This document shows positions 18,061 through 27,313 of a DNA stretch of 47,607 bases, piece by piece. The stretch comes from Candidatus Cloacimonadota bacterium (GTDB lineage Bacteria > Cloacimonadota > Cloacimonadia > JGIOTU-2), in assembly GCA_016932035.1 (NCBI GenBank), contig JAFGDR010000066.1:1-47607 (forward strand). The letters run 5' to 3'. A model generated the notes under the pieces. That model saw only the letters and a program-made list of their open reading frames with translations. It was not told where the DNA came from and ran no database searches. Numbering within the stretch: position 1 is the stretch's first letter; the number at the start of each line of letters is the position of its first letter. The position numbers and the translations under genes were made by a program.

Positions 18061-19675
18061 ATGACCAATTATTATCGTTATCCTTACGGGTAAATTTATA
18101 TTCGACATCGTAGGGAGATCCTTGAGGGAAGGTAATATCAACCGTATAGAGTGAGTCATTATCAGGATCGTTCATAAGATTACTTCCTGAATTCCAATTA
18201 AGTGGGGATACATTACCTTGAATAGAAACGCCATTGTTATACCAGAGATGATTGAGGTTACCCATATACACACCAAAGGTTACAGTCACGTCTCTTGAGG
18301 TTTGATTAACCCAGGGCAAAATATACTGCAACGTTTGTACAGAATCACTTTTTACAAAAAATTGGGGATTTGGTCCAACAATAAGCCACTGATTGTTTTG
18401 ATCTTCTGCTCCCCACTCCCAAGTCTTTGTTGAATCTGCAACAAGATATTTTAATCGTGACCAAAAATGATCATTGGGTGTCACATCTCCATGTGTTCCG
18501 TCATCATACATCTGTTCTGTGGCACCACCACCCCAAGTAGCATCATAGATTCCTGTCTCTTTATTCCAGCTCCCTTTAAGATAACAATTCGTCAATCGCA
18601 CATTAGCAGTATCAACGATAACAAACGTAATAGGAGCATATTCATAAGAAGTAAATGATGCTGTGTTGTTATTGGGATCTAAATGTGAGCCATTGCTATC
18701 TGTTACAGTAGTATCAACTGTCACAGTATATAGTGTATTGCTTTCGAAACCTGTCGTTTCTACTCTATAGATTTGGTTTGTTATCATACTCACATCTTCT
18801 ACTGTAACATCTTTTTTACTTGATGTGATCGAGTAATTTGTAGGATCAAGAGTGGTTGTAGTATCCATTGCTTCACTAAAAGTGACATCAAACAAATACT
18901 CATTATATGGATCAGCTGACACAACTTTTGGTTTTCCACCCACTGTATATGTATAATTATTTCCAGCGTTATTATCGTAAGCTAATGTGATAAAATCAAA
19001 ATTCGATGTCGGATTTGCAACTGTTGTTGAAAATACATAGTAACTCACTAGTGTTCCTTCTGTTTGTGCGGGAATTTCAGCAGTACCTTGTGTTCCAGTA
19101 AAAGAAACTTCCTCTAGATTATCTGATGTCCAATTATCAGTAGAATATCTTACGTAGATATACTCTTCTGAACACTTTGCTGTTGAAATATCTACAGTAA
19201 CGGTCACAAGATCTTCATTTGTTACTGAATCAGCAACAGGACTCTGGGTTACAGAAGTAATACTTACAGGTGAAGCACTGGTTTCCAATACAATTCCCTG
19301 AGTATTATTATATCCTACGTCCTTGAATTTAAAGGTATAATAATAATTTTCTGTCACACTAGTTGTGATCCAATTACTTACTCCTGGATCATAATTATAA
19401 AAGGTTAGATCAACAACTTCATTTACATCACCAGAACCACCTACCCAACGGTTACCCCAGCTCCAATTCATAAAAAGATACTGTGAAGAATCTGGATCTG
19501 AACTAGTTGCTTCAATAGTCATATACCAAAAATCCTCAGCAAGATTGTCATCGAATTCCATTTTTGTCGTATTCCACCCATTCAATTCTGGATGAACACG
19601 AAGAGTGTCATTCAATTCTGCAGAAAGAGGATAAACTATACATAACATGAGCAAAAAGACTATACTTTTTTTCAT
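17750..19675 (-). CDS. Secreted multi-module starch-binding protein without catalytic domain
   Basis: A 641-residue exported protein with a signal peptide (1-19). Modules in order: an N-terminal beta domain (20-130); an Ig-like domain with KCSEEYIYVRY (133-245) shared with the protein at 13304-14674; a Big_5/SbsA-like domain (248-345, FDVTFSEAMDTTTTLDP); a module with MYDDGTHGDVTPNDHFWS (350-455), the pattern of starch-enzyme accessory domains; a CBM20-like domain (460-563, ending NRSFAIDDSSPT); and an FN3-like C-terminus nearly identical to that of the GH57 protein at 9818-13177. No glycosidase motifs are seen. It probably binds starch at the cell surface. It is the last gene of the long minus-strand series and is followed by a strong terminator. 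Confidence 0.78.
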   Translation of the reverse strand: MKKSIVFLLMLCIVYPLSAELNDTLRVHPELNGWNTTKMEFDDNLAEDFWYMTIEATSSDPDSSQYLFMNWSWGNRWVGGSGDVNEVVDLTFYNYDPGVSNWITTSVTENYYYTFKFKDVGYNNTQGIVLETSASPVSITSVTQSPVADSVTNEDLVTVTVDISTAKCSEEYIYVRYSTDNWTSDNLEEVSFTGTQGTAEIPAQTEGTLVSYYVFSTTVANPTSNFDFITLAYDNNAGNNYTYTVGGKPKVVSADPYNEYLFDVTFSEAMDTTTTLDPTNYSITSSKKDVTVEDVSMITNQIYRVETTGFESNTLYTVTVDTTVTDSNGSHLDPNNNTASFTSYEYAPITFVIVDTANVRLTNCYLKGSWNKETGIYDATWGGGATEQMYDDGTHGDVTPNDHFWSRLKYLVADSTKTWEWGAEDQNNQWLIVGPNPQFFVKSDSVQTLQYILPWVNQTSRDVTVTFGVYMGNLNHLWYNNGVSIQGNVSPLNWNSGSNLMNDPDNDSLYTVDITFPQGSPYDVEYKFTRKDNDNNWSWENIANRSFAIDDSSPTQILDWVYWDDVMPVPQNVTIAVVGSDVNLTWDGVFGATDYGVYRSTDPYSGFTLIGNTGGVTNYQDSGAGDNYRAGKFFYQIKGVR

Positions 19676-19724
19676 TTTTTCTCCTTTCCTTATCTATACT
19701 ATTCGCTTGATTTTTTTTCTATGT

Positions 19725-19743
19725 TGTACAAATTCCTTGTACA
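19725..19743. promoter_or_regulatory. Perfect dyad, possible operator
   Basis: TGTACAA-ATTCC-TTGTACA is an exact 7-base inverted repeat with a 5-base spacer, 50-68 bases before the start of the gene at 17750-19675. Its size fits a dimeric repressor site. No T-run follows on the minus strand, so it is not a terminator for the upstream gene. Confidence 0.4.
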
Positions 19744-19781
19744 TATTTTTTCTTTGCAATATTTTTTTTCTTATTTTTTTT

Positions 19782-22700
19782 CTAATAATGTTTTCCAATA
19801 ATATATGAAGTAATCCGATAGAATTTTATTGTTTCTAAAGCAGCACCAGTGTCTGTATAAGAAGTATTAGTAGTTGTATCGATCAAAGAAAAGTCATCAT
19901 CTGGAGTATCACTTCTGTAAATTTTATAACCACTTGCTCCACTTACCACATCCCAGTTTAGAACGATATCATCATTTTGAACCTCAATGCTAACCTGAGG
20001 TATTGCAAGCACGAAATCAAGTACTTCGATGGTCCAGCTTAATGTATCTGCATCATTACCTGGAAACATATCAGTAACAGTAACAGAAAGCGTATGAAAT
20101 CCTTGAGAATTATAGTCTGTTACATATGTGTAGGTAGAGTCTGAACTACAATTTGAGCCATCTAATTTCCATGTATATGACAATTCATCATTTTCTGTAT
20201 CAGCAGCAGTTATGGAAAATGTTTGAGAATCATTCTCTTGAATAGTGACATTTAAAGAATCTGGAAAATAATCAATTATGTCAGGAGCGTTATTAGGAAT
20301 GATAAAAACACTGTTGGGTTCCATACCAGAAGCAGGCATATCATCTCCGATGTATGGCGTAAAGAATGCATAAATAAAGCTAAATGTTGGATGGTCACCA
20401 GTAGCATTTAGAAATGGAAATGCTTCAGTAACAATATGATTATCTTCTTGTGTGACATGTACGGATAGAGCAACTGCTTCTGGATTGCCCAGTGCAGACC
20501 AAGGAACTGAGATCTCGGTGAAATCGTTGCCGGACCAACCTTCATAAGAATTGCCAATGGTTCCGTTCCCTGGATAGTTCCATCCTTTTGTGTCTGTCCA
20601 ATTGTTCACTTGCATCGAACTTCCACCTCCTTCAATTGCAACCTGATATTCCGGCAGATAAGGCGAAGAGAAATCCACTCTTCCCCACGAACCAGTTGTT
20701 GCTCCGCTTCCAGCAGTTTGGTCAGTATCAATGTTTACAAAAAAATCTCCTGCAGCAAGATCAAGATTATACAATCCAATATAAAGATTATTATCATCCC
20801 ATGTTATATCAAGTGTGTGGATCTGGCTCGAAATACGTTCCGAATCTTCATCAAAATCATTTGTTCCATCGATATTAATGGTATGTGGTGTGATTCCAGA
20901 TGGAACATTCAGTGAAGCATAACTATTAGCTTGAATTGTATTACCATTAAGGTCATCAACATCACTCACAAATATTTTACCACTATCTCCAACTTGGAAG
21001 GTTCCATTAATGAATAAATTTACCTTTGTCCAATCGTCTTGCCTTTCTGCTGCCAGAAGGGTGTAGGAACCGTTAAAATCTTGCAGTGAATAATTTGAAG
21101 TATTCTCAGAAGAGGTTTCATCAACTGCTTCACTAAAGGTCAATTGTATTTCGTTGTTGTTAACAAGAAATGCATTGCTGTTTAGTTCAGGAGCAAAAAT
21201 ATCTAAGTTATCTGAAGCAAGTAGATCCAGCTCAGTAACTTTATTAGAATAGGGATCGTATGGTGCTGATGTCCAGCCGGAGTATAACTTGACCTTCAAT
21301 TTATTGTACCCTTTGATCTCATCTCCTTTGACCAGTGTGCCCTCAAATTCACCATTATGGCTTGCACCACCATTTCCAAGAACTAACGCAACAGTAGCTC
21401 CGGAAGCTGAATTCCTTTGACCGCAGTAAGAACCATAATCTCCCCACATTCTCTGCAGGTGTGATTTTCCACTCCAGATAATGTCCAGCAGATCAGGAGA
21501 CCAACCCGATTTAACATAGCCCGTCTGGTTATAAAAATCATAAACAATATTCATGAAATTATCTCCTGTTTCCAAACTCAATGTTTTACTTACACCCCAT
21601 TGAGTTAATGTAGCTTGAATGGAATCGCTTTTTGAGTAATCAATCGTAATATCATATACTGCATGTTGTTGATTTGGTGAGACATCTGACAGGGCAGCAA
21701 AATGATTATAAGAACTTTCATTATAATCTCCATCAGTCTCAGACCAATATGATACATCCGATCCCACTACAGAATAGGCATTACCATAGTCATCCTTATA
21801 AAAAATCCAATTAGCTTTACCACCAATTCCTTCAATAACAAAAAAGACTTTATCATTATGCATAATGAGTTCATCCCCACCATCTCTATCGATATCTGAG
21901 AAGTAGGCATTAGTAGTTACAGTATAATCTCCATTAGCCCAGCGGGAAACTTCTGCATACACATTAGCATTTTTTATATGCGAGGAATAACGATGTTCCC
22001 AATCTGCAACTTCACCATCAGTATGCCAGCCGGTTTCATGAAGATTGATCATCATAATATACCATGCTAATTGGGAAAGCGAATTGTTTGGAGAAGAGAT
22101 AATATTATTATATGTATTATCCCAAATATACCCGTAATTCCATTTTGGATCATGAAAATCAGAATGAGATTGTGTTGCTGCCCAGTTCGTATACCAGCTA
22201 TTGTTACTGCCGCCGTAGCCGTCACCTCCACCAAGCAGTCCGTACGTACCAGGAGTAATATCAATACCACTCCCATTGAAATCCGAATTATAAAGAGCTG
22301 CATCTAATTTCCAGACATTGATTGCAGGATAATTATCATGACAATACCAGATCACACTTTCATAATTATCAAGGAAATACGTGTCATGATGCTCATTCAT
22401 CTCTGCAGCTACTTCCCAATCCGTTCCATAAACAAGAATATCATACTGTCCGGTTGAGTTTATTTGATTTTTTGCAGCATCGGCATCATAATGCATATTT
22501 CCCACAAAAGTATTATTAATGGGTATAACTCTGAGATTGATCCCACTTCCGTTATTCATCCAGTGAATTTTAGTATTGGAATATCCAGAACAGTGTGGAG
22601 AGTCATCCAGAATAACTGCTTCAATGCCATGCTGAGTCCAGTTATCACCAAGCCAGTCTATTACACCACCATTGGGATATTGATCCGGTTTGACCCATAC

Positions 22701-23594
22701 TCTTTCAGGTACCCATGCAACTTTCGGAACGTAATTGTAGAGATAATCTACCATGTCGCATTCAATATCAACAGACCAATTATTCATATCATTCTGCACA
22801 AAAGGCATCATATGCTGACCCAGAGCGGAAGAAAGCATAGCCACATATCCTTGTGATACTCCAGTGGAAAGCCAATCATTGAATTCTGGATTATGCCATT
22901 CAGAAGCAGGCATAAGTGTGCCAGACATATGAAAATTACCGGGAGTATTAGTTGCTTCATGCACTTCGAGCACTTCATCAAATCCGCTTGTCTCCTGTGG
23001 GTATTGCCCATAAAAGACTTCAGTGTAGGTAAGACCCTGATTTCCATGATGCACAAAAGCACAATTTCCTCCACGAAACAGGTCACTATCTTGACCGACA
23101 AAAGAATCAACCTTAACACCATCGAGATAAATATCAATGTTATAGTTCAGATTTTTTTCATGAGAAATTTGGGGAATTGTTTTAGATATCTCCACAAGAT
23201 TTGATGCAGGTGTTCTGAGGAATCTCATCTCTGAAGTTTTTGATTTGTAGTTATTTATCGGTACAACAAATTTCTCTTTTGAAGATTTCCCTTTTCCTGT
23301 ATACAGTGTTACCTGAACTTCGATGTCCTTATTCAGAAAATTATCTTTGATGACTTTATTGTGTTCTCGTATCACCATGTCATCAAATGTTACTCTTAAA
23401 AAAAGTGTCTCATTCTCTATTCGTGAAAATACAGCTGTGATGTCACCAAATGATGCTATGCAATCACCAACCGTATCAAAACCAACAAAATCTTCCTTTT
23501 GCCAGCTTGAGATATCACCTTTCATTTCAAACGCAAAAGCATTCGATGTGATCAGTAACATTCCTATAAGTGCAAAAACTAAATTCTTATGCAT
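19782..23594 (-). CDS. Secreted GH57 amylase/pullulanase-type enzyme (paralog 1)
   Basis: A 1270-residue exported protein with a signal peptide (about 1-22). An N-terminal beta domain (23-175, MKGDISSWQKEDFVGFD) precedes the GH57 catalytic part (about 178-600): FVHHGNQGLTYTE (motif 1), FHMSGTLMP (motif 2), WVPERVW with nucleophile Glu297, YGTDWE with acid/base Asp392 and LHETGWH (motif 5). After a beta region to about 790 come a Big_5-like domain (800-895), a DOMON/CBM9-like domain (900-1100), a PKD/Ig-like domain (1103-1193) and an FN3-like end. It is colinear with the next gene upstream up to about residue 895 but has an unrelated C-terminus, and its DNA is AT-richer. It should cut alpha-glucans outside the cell. 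Confidence 0.85.
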   Translation of the reverse strand: MHKNLVFALIGMLLITSNAFAFEMKGDISSWQKEDFVGFDTVGDCIASFGDITAVFSRIENETLFLRVTFDDMVIREHNKVIKDNFLNKDIEVQVTLYTGKGKSSKEKFVVPINNYKSKTSEMRFLRTPASNLVEISKTIPQISHEKNLNYNIDIYLDGVKVDSFVGQDSDLFRGGNCAFVHHGNQGLTYTEVFYGQYPQETSGFDEVLEVHEATNTPGNFHMSGTLMPASEWHNPEFNDWLSTGVSQGYVAMLSSALGQHMMPFVQNDMNNWSVDIECDMVDYLYNYVPKVAWVPERVWVKPDQYPNGGVIDWLGDNWTQHGIEAVILDDSPHCSGYSNTKIHWMNNGSGINLRVIPINNTFVGNMHYDADAAKNQINSTGQYDILVYGTDWEVAAEMNEHHDTYFLDNYESVIWYCHDNYPAINVWKLDAALYNSDFNGSGIDITPGTYGLLGGGDGYGGSNNSWYTNWAATQSHSDFHDPKWNYGYIWDNTYNNIISSPNNSLSQLAWYIMMINLHETGWHTDGEVADWEHRYSSHIKNANVYAEVSRWANGDYTVTTNAYFSDIDRDGGDELIMHNDKVFFVIEGIGGKANWIFYKDDYGNAYSVVGSDVSYWSETDGDYNESSYNHFAALSDVSPNQQHAVYDITIDYSKSDSIQATLTQWGVSKTLSLETGDNFMNIVYDFYNQTGYVKSGWSPDLLDIIWSGKSHLQRMWGDYGSYCGQRNSASGATVALVLGNGGASHNGEFEGTLVKGDEIKGYNKLKVKLYSGWTSAPYDPYSNKVTELDLLASDNLDIFAPELNSNAFLVNNNEIQLTFSEAVDETSSENTSNYSLQDFNGSYTLLAAERQDDWTKVNLFINGTFQVGDSGKIFVSDVDDLNGNTIQANSYASLNVPSGITPHTINIDGTNDFDEDSERISSQIHTLDITWDDNNLYIGLYNLDLAAGDFFVNIDTDQTAGSGATTGSWGRVDFSSPYLPEYQVAIEGGGSSMQVNNWTDTKGWNYPGNGTIGNSYEGWSGNDFTEISVPWSALGNPEAVALSVHVTQEDNHIVTEAFPFLNATGDHPTFSFIYAFFTPYIGDDMPASGMEPNSVFIIPNNAPDIIDYFPDSLNVTIQENDSQTFSITAADTENDELSYTWKLDGSNCSSDSTYTYVTDYNSQGFHTLSVTVTDMFPGNDADTLSWTIEVLDFVLAIPQVSIEVQNDDIVLNWDVVSGASGYKIYRSDTPDDDFSLIDTTTNTSYTDTGAALETIKFYRITSYIIGKHY

Positions 23595-23600
23595 TGCTAA

Positions 23601-23611
23601 CCCCTTTCGGG
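23601..23611 (-). promoter_or_regulatory. Leader hairpin overlapping the ribosome-binding site
   Basis: CCC-GAAA-GGGG on the minus strand, ending 6 bases before the ATG at 23594. The small stem has a GNRA-type loop, and its 3' arm is the purine-rich ribosome-binding site. The same sequence precedes the paralogous gene at 27282-27292. Confidence 0.45.
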
Positions 23612-23680
23612 AAACATTTATTTATAATTATTTATTGCAATAAAATAAAACCAGTAATCTCCAACAAAAGAATCCAAGTT

Positions 23681-26600
23681 CTATTTATGTAAAAAAATCA
23701 CTTTTTGTGTTTGAGATTCTTGTGAACTAGAAAGTTGTATGAGATAAATGCCGGACGGCACTTTGCTTCCAGATGCATTGCATCCATTCCATATGATCGT
23801 GTTATTTCCTGAGACAGGTTCATTATCAGCGAGTGTTATGATTTTCTGACCTTTGATATTAAAAACATCAATAGTTACATGTGACGGTTCGCGTACTGAA
23901 TAATCGATAGTGACATTATCATTGAAGGGAGAGGGATAAAGATTCGAGAGTGAAAGGTTTATCGAAGGTTCATGTCCCTGGGGATCATCGATGGAAACAC
24001 CTGCATTGAAGGTCGAGACCTTATTCTGTGACATATCATAATAGAAATAAACATCACTGTTGTAATCGAGATTGAGAAAGAGGTTATCCCCTGTTGTGTT
24101 CTGGGTCCAGTTATTATTCAAAACAATTTTATATTCATAGCTGCCTAAAGGGATGGAGCCGAACCAGGTATAGATACCATCGTTGGCTACATCATCTCCA
24201 TCGATACCGTCGTCATTCATTTGAGTGAGTGTGGTCTGTTCGTTCCAGTCTGTGCCGCCGATTTCGGAAAGGAAATCTCCAACAACAACCGGAGGATTGG
24301 GACTGTGAAAAACATACTCATCGTAATCCTTTTCTCCGACCTGGATACCGCAGTTCGCATAGATCGTTACAGAGCCTGGTGTGCCAAGTGTGAACACTTG
24401 GTTGTCTCCCGGCCAGTCATTGCCGTCCCATGCATTGCTTTCGATGATCTTATATTGATATTCTCCTGCAGCAAGCGACATCTCAACCTGCCATACACCG
24501 TTGTCCATAAGTATCAGATCATAGGTATGATTCGAGGGCGTCCAGCTGTTCATTGTGCCAACCACATGGGGTATGATGATGTCTGTTACAGTACCGGTAT
24601 TATGAGCAGGATCGATAACATTGCCGTTCAGGTCTTCCACATTGGAAACCACCACATCGCCATAATCACCTGCCTGGAAGGTTTCGTTGATCATAATCGT
24701 GACTTTGCGAATATGCGAGAGAACAATTCCTAAGATGGTATATGAACCTAAAAAATTTTGTAACGAGTAATTCGCTGGATCGACAGCCATCGCTTCATCG
24801 ACCGGTTCATTATACACGAGTTGCAACTTGTTATCACCCACAAGATATGCTTCTCCATTAACGATCTGCGGTGGATAGGTATCCTGAAGTTCATCAGCAA
24901 GATTATCGAGTTCAACAACTTTATTGTTATAAGGATCATAGGGTTCGCTGGTGAATCCTGCATAAAGATATATCACGAAGCTTCCTTCACCTTTGATCTC
25001 ATCACCTTTGACCAGAGTTCCTTCGAATTCCGTATTGAAATCAGCACCTGCATCGCCGATAACGATCGCAGCAGTAGCCCCTGAAGCAGAATTTCTCTGA
25101 CCGCAGTACTCACCACATTCTCCCCACATTCTCTGCAAGTGAGATTTTCCTGACCAGATCAGATCGAGAAGATCGGGTGACCAGCCGGATTTCACATACC
25201 CTGTCTCGTTGCCAAAATTATATTCCACCGTAAGATGTGGATCACCAGTCTTGAGTGAAATCACCTTGCTTACTTCATTCTTGGAAAGTATTGCATTAAC
25301 ACTGTCACCCACACCGGTATTCACTGTCATTGCATATAGATCGTGCTGGTAGTTCGGGGATGCTTCAGAAAGTGCTGCAACGTGATTATTCGAACCTTCA
25401 TTGTAGTCACCATCGGTTTCAGACCAGTAGGCAACATCAGAACCGACGACAGAATAACCATTACCCGATCCATCTTTGACGAAGATCCAATTCGCTTTTC
25501 CACCGATGGTTTCAAACACATACATTGAAACGTCATTATGCATAATGAGTTCATCCACACCATCTTTATCTATGTCTGACATGAAAGATGCTGTAGTTTC
25601 TGTGTAATCACCATTAGCCCATCTGGATGCTTCTGCGTAAACATTGGCATTCTTTATATGTGCCGAATAGCGGTGCTCCCAATCTGCGATCTCTCCGCTT
25701 GTATGCCAGCCAGTTTCGTGGAGATTGATCATGAGGGTGTACCAGGCAAGTTGAGAAAGCCCATTATCGGGGCATGTAATTATATTGTTATAAACATCGT
25801 CCCATATGTAACCATAAGTCCATTTGGGAGAATGGTAATCAGAGTGAGATTCTGCAGCAGCCCATTGCGTGTACCAGCTGTTATTACTGCCGCCGTAACC
25901 ATCTCCCCCGCCAAGAAGTCCATATGTACCGGGTGTGATATCGAAACCGCTTCCGTTAAAATCTGCGTTTGCCAATGCTGAATCGAGTTTCCAAACATTG
26001 ATCGCAGGATAGTTATCATGACAGTACCAGATCACGCCTTCATAGTTGTCTAAAAAGAATGTATTATGATGTTCATTCATCTCAGCAGCTACTTCCCAGT
26101 CGGTTCCGTAAACTGCGATTTCATACTGTCCCTGAGAATTAATGTAGTTTTTCGCACCGTCTGCATCGTAGTGCATTTTCCCAACGAATTCATTATCGAT
26201 TGGTATCACGCGCAGGTTGACGCCGCTTCCGTTGTTCATCAAGTGAATTTTATTCTTGTTCACGGACCAGCAATGAGGGCTGTCATCAAGCACGACAGCA
26301 TCTACGTCGAACTGTTCCCAGTTATCTCCAAGCCAGTCGATAACACCGGCTTCAGGATACTGCCCGGGATTAAGCCAGACACGTTCGGGAATCCATGCAA
26401 CGCGCGGCACGTAATTGTATCGGTAATCAACCATATCGCATTCGATAGACACCGACCAGTTGTTCATATCGTTCTGCACAAACGGCATGATGTGCTGACC
26501 TAGTGCTGAGGTCATCATCGAAACCCAGCCCTCTGATGCTCCTGTTTCCAGCCAGTCATTGAACTCCTGATTATGCCATTCTGCTGCTGGCATCAGGGTT

Positions 26601-27274
26601 CCGGACATATGAAAGTTGCCTGGGATATTCGTGGCTTCATGCACTTCAAGCACTTCATCGAATCCGCTTGTTTCTTGAGGATCCTGTCCGTAGAACACCT
26701 CAGTATAGGTTAATCCCTGGTTACCATGATGAACAAATGCACAATTGCCACCGCGGAATCCACGATCACCTTTACCGATAAAGGTATCAAGCATAACATC
26801 GTCCAGGAATACATCTATTCTGTATGTAAGATCCTCTTTTGTATAAGACTCATTTAGCTTTGCAGAAATCTCGAGCAAATTTGAAGAAGGATTTCGCAAC
26901 ATTTTATGATCACTCATTTTCAATGACTGCGAATCAATTGGAAGAGAAAACTGATCGATTAACTTTTTATTTTTGCCGGCATATAATGAGACTTGAGCAG
27001 ATATATTTTTGTTCTGAAAATTATCTTTCACAACAATATTGTTCTCTCTTTGAACCATATCATCAAAAGTGATACGGACAAACAGCTGGTCATTTTCTAC
27101 CCGTGCAAATACTGAGGATATATCTCCAAAGGATGCATTGCAATCTCCTATCTGGTCAAAACCAATGAAATCATCTTTTTGCCAGGATGAGATATCCCCT
27201 TTTATGTCGAAGGCAAACGAATTGGCTGAGATAAGCAATAATCCCATCAATACGAAAACAACTTTTATATTCAT
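23681..27274 (-). CDS. Secreted GH57 amylase/pullulanase-type enzyme (paralog 2) with sorting tail
   Basis: A 1197-residue exported protein, colinear with the gene at 19782-23594 through the first about 895 residues: signal peptide, N-terminal beta domain, GH57 domain with FVHHGNQGLTYTE, WIPERVW (Glu297), YGTDWE (Asp392) and LHETGWH, then the Big_5-like region. By eye the two agree at well over half of positions. The C-terminus differs: two accessory modules (about 905-1000, GEYQYKIIESNAWDGNDWPG; about 1010-1090, DDGIDGDDVANDGIYTW) and a FlgD-Ig/type IX-like tail (LSNLYPSPFNDNVTIDYS, ending QKVIFLHK). It is probably exported by the type IX-like route. It follows the GH13 gene by 39 bases holding two small hairpins. 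Sampled DNA is near 47% GC, against about 37% in the aligned part of its paralog. Confidence 0.88.
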   Translation of the reverse strand: MNIKVVFVLMGLLLISANSFAFDIKGDISSWQKDDFIGFDQIGDCNASFGDISSVFARVENDQLFVRITFDDMVQRENNIVVKDNFQNKNISAQVSLYAGKNKKLIDQFSLPIDSQSLKMSDHKMLRNPSSNLLEISAKLNESYTKEDLTYRIDVFLDDVMLDTFIGKGDRGFRGGNCAFVHHGNQGLTYTEVFYGQDPQETSGFDEVLEVHEATNIPGNFHMSGTLMPAAEWHNQEFNDWLETGASEGWVSMMTSALGQHIMPFVQNDMNNWSVSIECDMVDYRYNYVPRVAWIPERVWLNPGQYPEAGVIDWLGDNWEQFDVDAVVLDDSPHCWSVNKNKIHLMNNGSGVNLRVIPIDNEFVGKMHYDADGAKNYINSQGQYEIAVYGTDWEVAAEMNEHHNTFFLDNYEGVIWYCHDNYPAINVWKLDSALANADFNGSGFDITPGTYGLLGGGDGYGGSNNSWYTQWAAAESHSDYHSPKWTYGYIWDDVYNNIITCPDNGLSQLAWYTLMINLHETGWHTSGEIADWEHRYSAHIKNANVYAEASRWANGDYTETTASFMSDIDKDGVDELIMHNDVSMYVFETIGGKANWIFVKDGSGNGYSVVGSDVAYWSETDGDYNEGSNNHVAALSEASPNYQHDLYAMTVNTGVGDSVNAILSKNEVSKVISLKTGDPHLTVEYNFGNETGYVKSGWSPDLLDLIWSGKSHLQRMWGECGEYCGQRNSASGATAAIVIGDAGADFNTEFEGTLVKGDEIKGEGSFVIYLYAGFTSEPYDPYNNKVVELDNLADELQDTYPPQIVNGEAYLVGDNKLQLVYNEPVDEAMAVDPANYSLQNFLGSYTILGIVLSHIRKVTIMINETFQAGDYGDVVVSNVEDLNGNVIDPAHNTGTVTDIIIPHVVGTMNSWTPSNHTYDLILMDNGVWQVEMSLAAGEYQYKIIESNAWDGNDWPGDNQVFTLGTPGSVTIYANCGIQVGEKDYDEYVFHSPNPPVVVGDFLSEIGGTDWNEQTTLTQMNDDGIDGDDVANDGIYTWFGSIPLGSYEYKIVLNNNWTQNTTGDNLFLNLDYNSDVYFYYDMSQNKVSTFNAGVSIDDPQGHEPSINLSLSNLYPSPFNDNVTIDYSVREPSHVTIDVFNIKGQKIITLADNEPVSGNNTIIWNGCNASGSKVPSGIYLIQLSSSQESQTQKVIFLHK

Positions 27275-27281
27275 ACGTCAG

Positions 27282-27311
27282 CCCCTTTCGGGAAAATTAC
27301 CCTTTCGGTAA
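27282..27311 (-). promoter_or_regulatory. Two leader hairpins before GH57 paralog 2
   Basis: On the minus strand, TTACC-GAAAG-GGTAA (27311-27297) is followed by CCC-GAAA-GGGG (27292-27282), the latter including the ribosome-binding site 7 bases before the ATG. The proximal hairpin is identical to that of paralog 1. They may tune translation or mRNA ends within the operon. Confidence 0.45.
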
Positions 27312-27313
27312 TA

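Noticed and set aside
19725-19743. The dyad as terminator of the GH57 gene at 19782
   Set aside because: On the minus strand the hairpin is AT-rich and followed by an A-run, not a T-run.
24221-24733. A 170-codon plus-strand open frame inside GH57 paralog 2
   Set aside because: It is antisense to conserved coding sequence and has no family resemblance.
23681-27274. The GH57 proteins as alpha-mannosidase or polysaccharide deacetylase relatives
   Set aside because: The VPERVW and YGTDWE motifs with HHGNQ and the LHETGWH motif fit GH57 better.
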